A stretch of 64,000 nt of DNA from Chitinophagaceae bacterium (GCA_016786885.1 JAEUVO010000064.1:62001-126000), one strand, 5' to 3'. Positions 9,063 to 17,971 are shown, counted from the stretch's first letter. Notes: generated by a model not told the origin, from the sequence alone. Program-made: numbers and translations.

Positions 9063-10184
9063 TTATTTCGGCCTTTGATATTTAAACCGCACAACTGCAT
9101 TCTTCTGTTCGGTAGACGTAATCCGTACTTCAAAACGTTGCGTACCCGCCTCTACAATCATTAGGGACGTATTTGGAGGTATACTGCCGAGATTCTCAGC
9201 CACCATAGTGAGTTCATGCTCTGCATTATCTTCATCCATATTAAACCTGACAGTCAGCGGGGAGGCGGTAAGTCTTTTTTCCGAGAGAACTAATTTCTTA
9301 TCCAGGTAAACAGATATAGTATCACCATCTATTTCACCATTATCAAACAATTTTACAGTAACAACCGGGCTATTCACTATCAGCACTTTCACCAGCTCGT
9401 TTGTCCTGTTCTTAATAACGGTTGGGGTAGGCGTAACAATGGCTGGTTTTATTTTTTTGGTCATCGTATCAGTCTTCATCACAGGCGGCAGCACTTGTGT
9501 CTTGGCTATCGTATCTTTCTTCAGTGGTGATTTATTTACTATTACAGGTTTTTTTGCAACTGACGTAGTGATCTTTGTCTTTGCAGTATCTTTTTTTACA
9601 ACAGGAGGGGGTGTGACCGGTTTGGCAGTCGGGTTAGTTTTTACCGGTGGTTTATTCACTATAACTGGTGTCGTCTTTATCTTACCTCTCAGGAAAGGCT
9701 CAACATAAAAGTCAGATGTGGTTACTTTTCGCAGATATACTTTTCCACCACCACAATTATCACCCCTTCTTATCGTAACTCCATCTTTTTCGAATTTACT
9801 GGTGTAAGTACCTTCCAGGAATTCTTCTTTCCCGGATTTACTGTATTCAAAAAGGCATTTCATAATACAGGCCTGTGATCCACCAGACATCCGGAGTTCT
9901 ACCGTTCTTATTTCCTGGATCAGGGCCTTTTTTCCAGCTTTATTATAACTACCGGTAAGGGTAGCCTTGCCATAAAATACTGTGGAAAGGTAGGAGTAAG
10001 AAACTCCTGAAACAGAATTAGACGTTTGCTTGATCTGTAATTCAAACTTATAATGTTCGAATGACGAAGTGATAAAATATCCTCTCCAGATACCAGTAAG
10101 ATTTTGGGCCGGTAAACTAAATGTCCCGGCAAACAAAACTACAAACAAGGATAACAGGTACTTGTGTCTTACAATTTTCATCAA
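9063..10184 (-). CDS. Secreted two-domain protein with Pro/Lys/Thr-rich linker, paralogue of 8104-8970
   Basis: The 373-residue product has a signal peptide (YLLSLFVVLFAGTFSLPAQ), an N-terminal LTGIWRGYF domain and a C-terminal domain with NGEIDGDTISVYL and AENLGSIPPNTSLMIV, as in its neighbour. A low-complexity linker of about 90 residues (about 175-265), made of VVKKDTAKT-, PVIVNKPP- and MKTDTMTKK-like repeats, joins them; the paralogue has only a short linker. Such linkers space an envelope-anchored domain from its partner. It lies 92 bp upstream of the paralogue on the same strand. Function unknown. Confidence 0.75.
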   Translation of the reverse strand: MMKIVRHKYLLSLFVVLFAGTFSLPAQNLTGIWRGYFITSSFEHYKFELQIKQTSNSVSGVSYSYLSTVFYGKATLTGSYNKAGKKALIQEIRTVELRMSGGSQACIMKCLFEYSKSGKEEFLEGTYTSKFEKDGVTIRRGDNCGGGKVYLRKVTTSDFYVEPFLRGKIKTTPVIVNKPPVKTNPTAKPVTPPPVVKKDTAKTKITTSVAKKPVIVNKSPLKKDTIAKTQVLPPVMKTDTMTKKIKPAIVTPTPTVIKNRTNELVKVLIVNSPVVTVKLFDNGEIDGDTISVYLDKKLVLSEKRLTASPLTVRFNMDEDNAEHELTMVAENLGSIPPNTSLMIVEAGTQRFEVRITSTEQKNAVVRFKYQRPK

Positions 10185-10273
10185 GTAGCAAAACTACAAA
10201 ATCTGTAATAAGCGATAGTTCAATAAGGACAAGAGTTTGTTAATTTTAGCATTGGATTTATTTAAATGAAAGT

Positions 10274-10978
10274 ATGAGGAAATACAGGTTCACTTTTTTA
10301 TTCATCGTCCTGGTTCAGCTTATTGGGTATACTCAAGAGAAGGATATTGAAATTGAGTTGCTCAAAAAACTGGATTCTATCAGCAGAAGCAATTCCATAG
10401 CCCGCCATTTCGCATCATTATATTTTGAAACTACGGTCCTCTCCATCAATTTTTTTGCAAATGCTGACCCGGCGGTCAAAAATTTCATTGAACGCCTGGA
10501 AAATAATTTTGCCGGTTTTTTCTTTCGATCAGCAGATGCCAATTTTAATAAAACAGGTATCCCTGTTGTATGGCAATCCTACTTCAGGGATTCCACTTTA
10601 TCCCCCCTGCAATACAAACTGCTTGGGATCAATGCTCACATAAATGGAGATATATGGCAGGCACTAACAAGTGAATTCTCCGCCGAAGAGTTGATGAAAA
10701 ACAGAATGACCTATTTGCGATTTCAAAAAGGATTGCAAAAACAATATCAGCGATTTTACGATGAATATGTATCAAGTAATCTTAAAACAGGGCTTGTAAA
10801 CAATACCACACTTGGATTGTCCAGAATCTATGGGAAAATAATGCTGTCCAGGTGGAGAAAACGGCAGCTAAGGCTTGCAATTTTATACCATACAGATAAA
10901 ATAAAATTTGAAGATGCATTGAGCAACCTGAATAGAAAAAGGGAAGAGTTGAACCGTCTGATACTGCGCAATCTTTAG
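10274..10978 (+). CDS. Secreted alpha-helical protein, DUF5995-like
   Basis: The 234-residue product has a signal peptide (RFTFLFIVLVQLIGYTQ). The block YKLLGINAHINGDIWQAL at about 115-132 resembles the NAHIN-D motif of the DUF5995 family, and the rest is helical with a basic, charged C-terminus (RWRKRQLRLAILYHTDKI). Function is not known. It stands between the divergent paralogue pair and thrS; the thrS promoter begins just after its stop codon, so the two are separate transcription units. Confidence 0.65.
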   Translation: MRKYRFTFLFIVLVQLIGYTQEKDIEIELLKKLDSISRSNSIARHFASLYFETTVLSINFFANADPAVKNFIERLENNFAGFFFRSADANFNKTGIPVVWQSYFRDSTLSPLQYKLLGINAHINGDIWQALTSEFSAEELMKNRMTYLRFQKGLQKQYQRFYDEYVSSNLKTGLVNNTTLGLSRIYGKIMLSRWRKRQLRLAILYHTDKIKFEDALSNLNRKREELNRLILRNL

Positions 10979-10989
10979 CCTTATTTTGT

Positions 10990-10997
10990 TACCTTTG
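10990..10997 (+). promoter_or_regulatory. thrS promoter -7 element
   Basis: TACCTTTG matches TAnnTTTG and places transcription start near 11001. This excludes an upstream in-frame ATG at 10986 as the thrS start and supports the ATG at 11025. Confidence 0.7.
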
Positions 10998-11024
10998 CAC
11001 TCCGATAAAAACCGGATTTTACTG

Positions 11025-12965
11025 ATGATCAATATTACTTTACCAGATGGTGCTGTCAGGCAATATGAAAAAGGTGTGTCAGCTCTTGATGTGGCAAAAT
11101 CAATATCCGAAGGGTTAGCAAGAAAGGTATTGGCTGCCAGCGTAAATGGGCAGGTGTGTGATGCCTCCAGGCCCATCAATGAAGATGCCTCTCTGAAACT
11201 ATTGACCTGGAATGATACAGATGGACAAATGACCTTTTGGCATTCATCAGCTCATCTAATGGCTGAAGCTGTTGAAAGTATGTTTCCGGGAGTGAAATTT
11301 TGGGTAGGCCCTGCGTTGGAAAATCCTAAAGGATTTTATTACGATATGGATCTGGGTGATCGTAAAATGACAGAGGAAGACCTTGCTGCCCTTGAAAAGA
11401 GAATGAATGAACTGGCAAAAAAGAACAGCAGCTATATTAGAAAGGAAATGCCGAAAGACGAAGCTGTAAAATACTTCTCCGAAAAAGGTGACGAATATAA
11501 ACTTGACCTGCTCAGCAACCTGAATGATGGTGAAATAACATTTTACACACAAGGAAATTTTACAGATCTCTGCCGTGGCCCGCATATTCCCAATACATCC
11601 TTTATAAAAGCGATAAAGCTGACCAGTATTGCCGGAGCATATTGGAAAGGGAATGAAAATAATAAAATGCTTACAAGGGTTTATGGTGTTACTTACCCCT
11701 CACAAAAGGAACTGGATGAATACCTTGCCATGCTGGAAGAAGCAAAGAAAAGGGATCATCGTAAGTTGGGTAAAGAACTGGGCATTTTTACCATGGATGA
11801 TGATGTAGGACCGGGGCTTCCCTTATGGATGCCCAATGGCACTATTATTATTGAAGAATTGGAAAAATTAGCAAAGGAAACCGAATTGGCCGCAGGTTAC
11901 AAAAGGGTGGTAACACCACACATTGCAAAAGAAAGCATGTACCTGACCAGTGGTCATCTGCCTTATTATGCCGACAGTATGTTTCCTCCAATGGAAATGG
12001 ATGGAGAAAAATATTATCTCAAGGCAATGAACTGCCCGCATCACCACAAGATATTTGATGCAGAACCCAAAAGCTATAAAGATCTCCCTTATCGTATAGC
12101 CGAGTACGGAACCTGCTACCGTTATGAACAAAGCGGGGAATTATTCGGGTTGATGAGGGTTCGTTGTTTGCATATGAATGATGCACATATTTATTGCACC
12201 AAAGAACAGTTTGCACAGGAGTTCAAGGCTGTAAATGATATGTATCTGAAGTACTTTAAAATATTTGGTGTAGAAAAATATGTGATGCGCCTGTCACTAC
12301 ATGATCCGGCAAAACTGGGAGAGAAATACATCAATGAACCTGAACTTTGGCTGGAGACAGAGGAGTTAGTAAGAAGCGTATTAATCGAAACAGGGGTGCC
12401 TTATGTGGAAGTGAAGGGCGAAGGAGCATTTTACGGACCTAAGATTGATGTACAGATATGGAGTGCTATCGGCCGGGAGTTCACCCTTGCTACCAACCAG
12501 GTAGATTTTGCCCAGGGGCGACGCTTCAAACTTAGTTTTACCAATCAGCATAATCAGCCAGAAGTTCCTTTGATCATCCACCGGGCTCCGCTGGGAACTC
12601 ATGAACGTTTTATCGGGTTTCTGCTGGAGCACTACGCAGGAAAATTTCCGCTATGGCTGGCACCCGTTCAGGTGAAAGTGTTGCCAATAAGTGATAAATT
12701 CATTGACTATGCCAGGGCTGTATCAGATAAACTGAAAAAAGCAGATATTCGTAGCGAAGTAGATGACAGGAATGAAAAGATTGGCAAGAAGATCCGCGAC
12801 ACAGAATTAATGAAAGTGCCTTATATGTTGGTAGTAGGAGAGAAAGAAATGAATGAAAATAAAGTAGCAGTAAGAAGGCAGGGCAAAGGTGACGCAGGCG
12901 TTAAAACTATTGATGAATTTTTGACTGAGGCTGCTGGAGAAATAAAAGAACGTAGCAGTGAATAA
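11025..12965 (+). CDS. thrS: Threonyl-tRNA synthetase
   Basis: Charges tRNA-Thr with threonine in the cytoplasm. From the ATG at 11025 the protein has 646 residues, the usual bacterial length. Domains in order: TGS (1-60), editing domain with HxxxH (HSSAH, 73-77) and a CRGPH motif near 182, class II catalytic core with MNCPHHHKIF, motif 2 (RYEQSGELFGLMRVR) and motif 3 (HRAPLGTHERFIGFLLEHY), and a C-terminal anticodon-binding domain (VQVKVLPISDKF ... VGEKEMNENKVAVR). It heads the translation cluster; infC follows 95 bp downstream with no terminator between them. Confidence 0.98.
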   Translation: MINITLPDGAVRQYEKGVSALDVAKSISEGLARKVLAASVNGQVCDASRPINEDASLKLLTWNDTDGQMTFWHSSAHLMAEAVESMFPGVKFWVGPALENPKGFYYDMDLGDRKMTEEDLAALEKRMNELAKKNSSYIRKEMPKDEAVKYFSEKGDEYKLDLLSNLNDGEITFYTQGNFTDLCRGPHIPNTSFIKAIKLTSIAGAYWKGNENNKMLTRVYGVTYPSQKELDEYLAMLEEAKKRDHRKLGKELGIFTMDDDVGPGLPLWMPNGTIIIEELEKLAKETELAAGYKRVVTPHIAKESMYLTSGHLPYYADSMFPPMEMDGEKYYLKAMNCPHHHKIFDAEPKSYKDLPYRIAEYGTCYRYEQSGELFGLMRVRCLHMNDAHIYCTKEQFAQEFKAVNDMYLKYFKIFGVEKYVMRLSLHDPAKLGEKYINEPELWLETEELVRSVLIETGVPYVEVKGEGAFYGPKIDVQIWSAIGREFTLATNQVDFAQGRRFKLSFTNQHNQPEVPLIIHRAPLGTHERFIGFLLEHYAGKFPLWLAPVQVKVLPISDKFIDYARAVSDKLKKADIRSEVDDRNEKIGKKIRDTELMKVPYMLVVGEKEMNENKVAVRRQGKGDAGVKTIDEFLTEAAGEIKERSSE

Positions 12966-13060
12966 ACCGTATTTTAGCAGACCCGAATCCTGATCGGGAT
13001 ATCAAATAGTAAAACAAAAATGCTCATCTGCAGGAGAAAGAGCTTCACAAAAAAAAATAA

Positions 13061-13699
13061 ATGGCAGTACCACAAAAACCCGGAGGCGGGTTCAGCAGAC
13101 CACCAGGAGGCGGGGGATTTAAACCCGGGGGTGGTGGATTCAACAAAGGCGGTTTTAACAGGGGCAGGTTTGCTCCCCGCAAAGAAGCAGAACATCGTAT
13201 CAATCATTTCATCCGTGTGCCACAGGTGAGATTAGTAGGAGAAAATGTAGAAGTTGGTATTTACAGTACACCCGAAGCATTGAAGATGGCACAGGATCAG
13301 GGGCTCGACCTGGTAGAAATTTCACCTACGGTTGATCCGCCTGTTTGCAAGATCATCGATTACAATAAATTCCTTTACGATAAGAAGAAGAAAGAAAAAG
13401 AGATGAAAGCGAAAAGCAAAGTCTCTGAAGTGAAAGAAATCCGATTTACTCCCAATACTGATGATCATGATTTTGATTTTAAAGCAAAGCATGCTATAGA
13501 ATTTCTTAAGGATGGTAACAAAGTAAAAGCTTATGTACAGTTTAAAGGCCGTGCTATACAGTTTCAGGACAGGGGTCAGTTATTGCTATTAAAATTTGCA
13601 GAGCGGCTTGCTGAAATTGGTGTGCTGGAAAGTATGCCCAAAATGGAAGGAAGAAGAATGCTGGCTATGTTTGCACCGAAAGGGAAAAAGAAAGCCTGA
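13061..13699 (+). CDS. infC: Translation initiation factor IF-3 with Gly-rich N-terminal extension
   Basis: IF-3 binds the 30S subunit and checks initiator tRNA pairing. The N-domain begins near residue 46 (RINHFIRVPQVRLVGENV ... GLDLVEISPTVDPPVCKI), followed by the basic linker (KFLYDKKKKEKEMKAK) and the C-domain (KEIRFTPNTDDHDFDFKAKH ... MPKMEGRRMLAMFAPK). The first 45 residues are an unusual low-complexity extension rich in Gly, Phe, Pro and Arg (GGGFSRPPGGGGFKPGGG). The start codon is ATG, not the autoregulatory AUU/AUC of enterobacteria. A small CCCGA/TCGGG hairpin lies in the 95-bp thrS-infC gap. Confidence 0.97.
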   Translation: MAVPQKPGGGFSRPPGGGGFKPGGGGFNKGGFNRGRFAPRKEAEHRINHFIRVPQVRLVGENVEVGIYSTPEALKMAQDQGLDLVEISPTVDPPVCKIIDYNKFLYDKKKKEKEMKAKSKVSEVKEIRFTPNTDDHDFDFKAKHAIEFLKDGNKVKAYVQFKGRAIQFQDRGQLLLLKFAERLAEIGVLESMPKMEGRRMLAMFAPKGKKKA

Positions 13700-13721
13700 T
13701 ATTAAAAATTGATTCGATATG

Positions 13722-13755
13722 AACCCGTCCATTCCAAGGACGGGTTTTATTTTTC
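13722..13755 (+). terminator. Strong terminator after infC
   Basis: A perfect 9-bp stem AACCCGTCC/GGACGGGTT with a 7-nt loop is followed by TTATTTTT. It ends the thrS-infC transcript before the metalloprotease gene. Confidence 0.92.
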
Positions 13756-13862
13756 TAGAATCCTGTGTTCATTATATCAAAAAAACGATGGATATAAAAT
13801 TCAACGATTATAAATGTTGAGCCGTCCCTTTACGTATCTTGAGCACTTTAAAACTGATATTT

Positions 13863-16406
13863 ATGCATTTCATTTACAAACGATCATTTTCATTTTTATT
13901 CTTTGCAGGCCTGTCGCTGGCAGCATTTGCGCAACAGCCACCCGCAGGAGCAAGACCTGATACAACCAGAAGACCGGGAAACGGGCCTGGAACAGCAACT
14001 TCAACAGGTCCAAAAGCGTATAAGGATGTAATTACTGCCAAAGCCATATCAGATGCCGGTCTTTTTGCTGTACATAAAGTGGAGGACAAATATTTCTTTG
14101 AAATTCCAGATTCGCTTCTTAACAGAGATATTCTTGTAGTAAACAGACTATCCAAAGCAGGAGCTGGTATGAGAGTAGGGGGCTTTGCAGGATTTGCCGG
14201 TGATGATATCAGCAGGAATGTAATCCAGTTTCAAAGAGGACCAAATAATAAGATATTCCTTCGAAACATATCATTTGCAGAATACACAAAAGATTCTACT
14301 TCTTCTATGTACACGGCAGTAAAGAGATCAAATATTCAGCCTATCGCTGCCTCGTTTGATATTAAAGCTCTTGCCAAAGATTCTGCAGGAGTGGTAATTG
14401 ATGTGACGGACTACATCAACGGAGACAATGATATTCTTCATTTTAGCAGCAGTGCTAAAACAACTTACCGGATCGGCTCCATACAGTCAGACAAATCATA
14501 CATCGAAAATGTAAGATCATTTCCTATTAATGTAGAAATCAAAACAGTGAAAACATATGGCCGGACACCAGCTCCTGCAGGAGGTGCTTCTTTTGGTTCT
14601 GCTGCACCCGGGGGAAACCTTACTGTGGAGATCAACAGTTCATTAGTGCTTTTACCAAAAGTGCCAATGCAACCGAGGTATTTTGATAAAAGAGTAGGAT
14701 ATTTTACCGTCGGCTATACTGATTATGATGCAAACCCGCAGGGTGTCGAAAACATAATTATGATCAAAAGGTGGAGACTGGAACCAAAGGATGAAGACAT
14801 GGATAAATATAAAAGAGGGGAACTGGTAGAGCCCAAAAAACCGATCATCTTTTATATTGATCCTGCAACACCCAAAAAATGGGTGCCTTATCTGATACAA
14901 GGTGTAAATGATTGGCAGGCTGCTTTTGAAAAAGCCGGGTTCAAAAATGCTATTATGGGTAAAATTGCTCCCACCAAGCAGGAAGATAGCACCTGGAGCC
15001 TTGACGATGCCCGGAACTCTGCTATCGTTTATAAACCATCTGATATTTCCAATGCAAGTGGCCCCAGTATTTCTGATCCTCGAAGTGGCGAGATAATGGA
15101 AAGCCATATTAACTGGTATCATAACATTATGGAGCTGCTCAGAGATTGGTATTTTATACAATGTTCCCCTTCAGATGCCGGTGCCCGGAAAATGGTATTT
15201 GATGATGAGCTGATGGGACAATTAATACGCTTCGTATCATCTCATGAAGTAGGCCATACCCTGGGTCTTCGTCACAATTTCGGATCAAGTTCTACTGTCC
15301 CGGTTGAAAAACTCCGTGATAAAGCATGGGTGGAAGCTAATGGTCATACACCATCTATTATGGACTATGCCCGATTCAACTATGTTGCGCAACCTGAAGA
15401 TAATATTGCAAGAAAAGGATTATTCCCTCGTATCGGTGATTATGATGATTGGGCTATCGAATGGGGTTATCGCTTATTCCCCCAGTTTAAAGATGCAGAA
15501 AGTGAAAAAGGTCATGTGAACAAATGGATAATTGAAAAACTGAAAAACCGCAGGCTTTGGTGGGGTGATGGGGAAAGTAACCAGGATGATTCACGGAATC
15601 AAACAGAAGATCTGGGTGATGATGCAGTGAAAGCCGGTATGTATGGTATTAAAAATCTGCAACGTATTGTTCCTAACTTAATGCAATGGACAAAAGAGGA
15701 AAATAAAGACTATGCAGGGTTACAGGGCATGTATGAACAAGTACAGGGACAGTTTATGCGTTATATGGTTCATATTGCCAGAAATGTGGGCGGTCTTATG
15801 CTAACGCCTAAAATGGCAGAAGAAAGTGGACCAGTGTATGAAACAGTTTCAGAATCAAAACAAAAGGAAGCAGTCGATTTTTTGAACAAAAACTTGTTTA
15901 CAACTCCCACCTGGCTGCTAAATAATGATATACTGACCCGTACAGGACTTAGCGGCACTACCTTCATTGGACAGGTTCAGGATGCAGCATTGAGCAGATT
16001 ATTAAATAGCCGCACTTTTAATAAACTTATTGACGCTGAAGCACTGCTTGGAAATAGCACCTACCAGCTAACTGAGCTATTGTCTGATCTGAAAAAGGGT
16101 ATTTGGTCTGAACTGGCCTCTGGAAAACTAACTGACATTTACAGACGTAATCTGCAAAAATCTTATGTTACAAGTTTGATCAATCTTCTTTCTCCACCGG
16201 TTACTACTACATTGGCTCCAGGCCTTACAGCAACCTCCGGAGGATTAAATGATAAAACAGATGCCAAGAGTATTATTCGGGCTCATCTTGCTTCGCTGAG
16301 AACTGAAATCACAACTGCTGCAACAAGATCTGCAGATACATTAACCAAATATCACTTGCAAGATCTTGCCGACAGAATATCTAAAGCATTGAATCCTAAG
16401 AATTAA
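13863..16406 (+). CDS. Secreted zinc-dependent metalloprotease (DUF5117/DUF4953 type)
   Basis: From the ATG at 13863 the protein has 847 residues with a signal peptide (SFSFLFFAGLSLAAFAQ) and a Pro/Arg-rich spacer. The region to about 400 corresponds to the DUF5118/DUF5117 domains. The zinc site HEVGHTLGLRH (461-471) is a metzincin-like HExxHxxGxxH, followed by NFGSSS, within the DUF4953 catalytic domain; the C-terminal third is helical. It probably degrades protein in the periplasm or outside the cell; the substrate is unknown. Terminators stand on both sides, so it is its own unit within the thrS-infC / rpmI-rplT cluster, an unexpected place for this gene. Confidence 0.92.
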   Translation: MHFIYKRSFSFLFFAGLSLAAFAQQPPAGARPDTTRRPGNGPGTATSTGPKAYKDVITAKAISDAGLFAVHKVEDKYFFEIPDSLLNRDILVVNRLSKAGAGMRVGGFAGFAGDDISRNVIQFQRGPNNKIFLRNISFAEYTKDSTSSMYTAVKRSNIQPIAASFDIKALAKDSAGVVIDVTDYINGDNDILHFSSSAKTTYRIGSIQSDKSYIENVRSFPINVEIKTVKTYGRTPAPAGGASFGSAAPGGNLTVEINSSLVLLPKVPMQPRYFDKRVGYFTVGYTDYDANPQGVENIIMIKRWRLEPKDEDMDKYKRGELVEPKKPIIFYIDPATPKKWVPYLIQGVNDWQAAFEKAGFKNAIMGKIAPTKQEDSTWSLDDARNSAIVYKPSDISNASGPSISDPRSGEIMESHINWYHNIMELLRDWYFIQCSPSDAGARKMVFDDELMGQLIRFVSSHEVGHTLGLRHNFGSSSTVPVEKLRDKAWVEANGHTPSIMDYARFNYVAQPEDNIARKGLFPRIGDYDDWAIEWGYRLFPQFKDAESEKGHVNKWIIEKLKNRRLWWGDGESNQDDSRNQTEDLGDDAVKAGMYGIKNLQRIVPNLMQWTKEENKDYAGLQGMYEQVQGQFMRYMVHIARNVGGLMLTPKMAEESGPVYETVSESKQKEAVDFLNKNLFTTPTWLLNNDILTRTGLSGTTFIGQVQDAALSRLLNSRTFNKLIDAEALLGNSTYQLTELLSDLKKGIWSELASGKLTDIYRRNLQKSYVTSLINLLSPPVTTTLAPGLTATSGGLNDKTDAKSIIRAHLASLRTEITTAATRSADTLTKYHLQDLADRISKALNPKN

Positions 16407-16426
16407 TATCAATATTTGGAAAATAA

Positions 16427-16455
16427 AAGGGTCTTAGTGATAAGGCCCTTTTTAT
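16427..16455 (+). terminator. Terminator after the metalloprotease
   Basis: The stem AAGGGTCTTA/TAAGGCCCTT (one T-G wobble) with loop GTGA is followed by TTTATTTT. It sits just upstream of the rpmI promoter, isolating ribosomal-protein transcription from the protease. Confidence 0.88.
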
Positions 16456-16467
16456 TTTGCCCTTGTC

Positions 16468-16498
16468 TTTGCCAGGTCCCTTTACAGCCTTATCTTTG
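16468..16498 (+). promoter_or_regulatory. Promoter of rpmI-rplT
   Basis: TTTG (16468-16471), a 19-bp spacer and TATCTTTG (16491-16498) form a complete match to the Bacteroidota primary-sigma consensus. Transcription should begin near 16502, leaving a leader of about 127 nt. Confidence 0.85.
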
Positions 16499-16502
16499 CA
16501 AT

Positions 16503-16628
16503 CCGTTAAAAAACGGTAGTTCTTCAAAATGCCCTGAATTAATCAGGGCAAAAGATTGCCTGAAGAGGTTCGCCAAAGGTCCCCCGGTGGGGAATGCCTC
16601 AAGGGTGTAATATTAAATACTGGGTAAA
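16503..16628 (+). promoter_or_regulatory. Structured 5' leader of rpmI-rplT, candidate ribosomal-protein autoregulatory element
   Basis: Three hairpins can be drawn by eye: CCGTT/AACGG (16503-16516) at the mRNA 5' end, GCCCTGA/TCAGGGC (16531-16549, 7 bp, loop ATTAA) and TCCCC/GGGGA (16580-16593). The last is enclosed by GAGG (16564) pairing with CCTC (16597). L20 autoregulates its operon in other bacteria through leader RNA mimicking its 23S site; whether this leader does so is inference. Confidence 0.5.
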
Positions 16629-16826
16629 ATGCCTAAAGTAAAAACAAACTCGAGTGCCAAAAAACGTTTCAAAGTAACGGGCACAGGAAAGATCATGCAC
16701 CAAAAGAGTTTCAAACGTCACATCCTGACAAAGAAATCCAAAAAACGTAAGCGCAACATGAGAATGGACGGAACTGTTGCAAAATCACATGTGGATTTTG
16801 TAAAGCGTCTGTTGAGACTTAAATAA
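16629..16826 (+). CDS. rpmI: 50S ribosomal protein L35
   Basis: The 65-residue, highly basic product matches L35 throughout ([35 protein letters not shown]). It is part of the large ribosomal subunit. It is followed 51 bp later by rplT, the standard order, but infC is not directly upstream as in most bacteria. Expression is expected from the promoter at 16468-16498. Confidence 0.98.
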   Translation: MPKVKTNSSAKKRFKVTGTGKIMHQKSFKRHILTKKSKKRKRNMRMDGTVAKSHVDFVKRLLRLK

Positions 16827-16877
16827 GCTTTTGCTTACATTCTGAATTTTTAACTTCTAATCTAAATTTTTTAAGAT

Positions 16878-17222
16878 ATGCCTCGCTCAAAAAATGCAGT
16901 GGCCTCCAAAGCCCGTCGCAAAAAAATATTAAAACAAGCCAAGGGATTTTATGGCAAACGTAAAAATGTATTAACGGTAGCCAAGAACGTTGTAGAAAAG
17001 GGTATGACCTACATGTTTGTAGGCCGTAAGCTTAAGAAAAGAGAATATCGTTCATTATGGATTGCCCGTATTAATGCCGCTGTTCGTGAAGAAGGAATGA
17101 CCTATTCTGAATTCATCAACAAATTGCAGAAAAAAGGCATTGAGCTTGACCGCAAAGTACTGGCAGACCTGGCTATGAATAACCCGGAAACTTTTAAAAA
17201 CCTGGTTAATTCAGTAAAGTAA
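16878..17222 (+). CDS. rplT: 50S ribosomal protein L20
   Basis: The 114-residue product is full length for L20 ([59 protein letters not shown]). L20 binds 23S rRNA early in 50S assembly and, in other bacteria, represses its own operon through the mRNA leader. A strong terminator ends the transcript right after it. Confidence 0.98.
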   Translation: MPRSKNAVASKARRKKILKQAKGFYGKRKNVLTVAKNVVEKGMTYMFVGRKLKKREYRSLWIARINAAVREEGMTYSEFINKLQKKGIELDRKVLADLAMNNPETFKNLVNSVK

Positions 17223-17244
17223 TCTGAATTATTGTTGTATAAAG

Positions 17245-17273
17245 AAGTGCCCTGCAATGCAGGGCACTTTTGC
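17245..17273 (+). terminator. Terminator after rplT
   Basis: A perfect 11-bp stem AAGTGCCCTGC/GCAGGGCACTT with a 3-nt loop is followed by TTTGCT. The symmetric A-rich 5' flank means it may also serve the convergent gene at 17289. Confidence 0.88.
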
Positions 17274-17288
17274 TAGGAGAAGCCAATA

Positions 17289-17699
17289 CTAATTATCTCC
17301 CAATATAATGATCAAGGCATAGATTACACCCGGAAGCCAAAATAATAATGTAAGCAAAAGACTTATCCAAAATCTGTTATTGATCTCTCCCTCATGCAGG
17401 TAAACTGCTAACGGTGGCAAAAGGATGGCTAATATTACTAACAAGAGAGTATTTGTGTCTGCCTCTCTGCCAGCCTTTTTCGCTGATTTATAAGCCTTGA
17501 TTTCTTTTTTTACTTCTTTTCCTAGTTGTCTTCTCTCTTTTTTTGAAAGGCTTTTAAATTCATCCACCGCCGCTTTTACTTTCGCAGGATCTGGCTCGGT
17601 AGTTAAAGAAGTCGGTTCAATAACAACTGCCGCAGAAGAATAATTTACAGAAGTGCCAATGATCAGAAATGCAAGCAATACTAACAGATTTAATCTCAT
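17289..17699 (-). CDS. YqaE/Pmp3-family membrane protein with signal peptide and charged domain
   Basis: Starting at the ATG at 17699 gives 136 residues: a signal peptide (LNLLVLLAFLIIGTSVNYSS), a charged helical segment (FKSLSKKERRQLGKEVKKEI), then the two-helix Pmp3/YqaE module (LLVILAILLPPLAVYLHEGE and FWISLLLTLLFWLPGVIYAL). Pmp3-type proteins help maintain membrane potential in fungi and plants; bacterial roles are little known. The fusion of a periplasmic-type N-terminus to YqaE is common in Bacteroidota. A longer in-frame extension upstream has no support. Confidence 0.82.
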   Translation of the reverse strand: MRLNLLVLLAFLIIGTSVNYSSAAVVIEPTSLTTEPDPAKVKAAVDEFKSLSKKERRQLGKEVKKEIKAYKSAKKAGREADTNTLLLVILAILLPPLAVYLHEGEINNRFWISLLLTLLFWLPGVIYALIIILGDN

Positions 17700-17815
17700 A
17701 ATAATAGTTTTTAGGTTTAGCGAGTAATAATCAGCAACCAATAATGTGCCGGAAGGGTAAAAATAATCCCGCACAAGGCGGGATTATTCTAAAATATATC
17801 AACAAGTGTGAATTG

Positions 17816-17971
17816 TTACATAATATCCATTGCTTTGACAAAAGCCGTAGTCTGAAAAGGAAGGATCAATGTCAGCCATTCCCAATGTGAATAAATAGCA
17901 AAGATCAAAGCGGCAGTAGATGCAAAAAAAACTAACCACCAAAGGCCTCTATATTTTTTTGTTTGCTCCAT
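17816..17971 (-). CDS. Small single-pass membrane protein, 51 residues
   Basis: The ATG at 17969-17971 opens a 51-residue frame: charged N-terminus MEQTKKYRGLWW, one clear transmembrane helix (LVFFASTAALIFAIYS) and an aromatic, amphipathic tail (HWEWLTLILPFQTTAFVKAM). The frame extends upstream to 18100 but would then overlap the next gene and lack hydropathy logic. No family is recognised. It is 56 bp downstream of the 18028 gene on the same strand and may be co-transcribed. Confidence 0.6.
   Translation of the reverse strand: MEQTKKYRGLWWLVFFASTAALIFAIYSHWEWLTLILPFQTTAFVKAMDIM

Noticed and set aside
12990..13006. infC attenuator hairpin (CCCGA/TCGGG)
   Set aside because: Only 5 bp with a 7-nt loop and no U-tract; too weak to call as a regulatory feature.
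16416..16610. 64-residue frame before rpmI
   Set aside because: It crosses the terminator, promoter and structured leader of rpmI-rplT and its translation is not protein-like.
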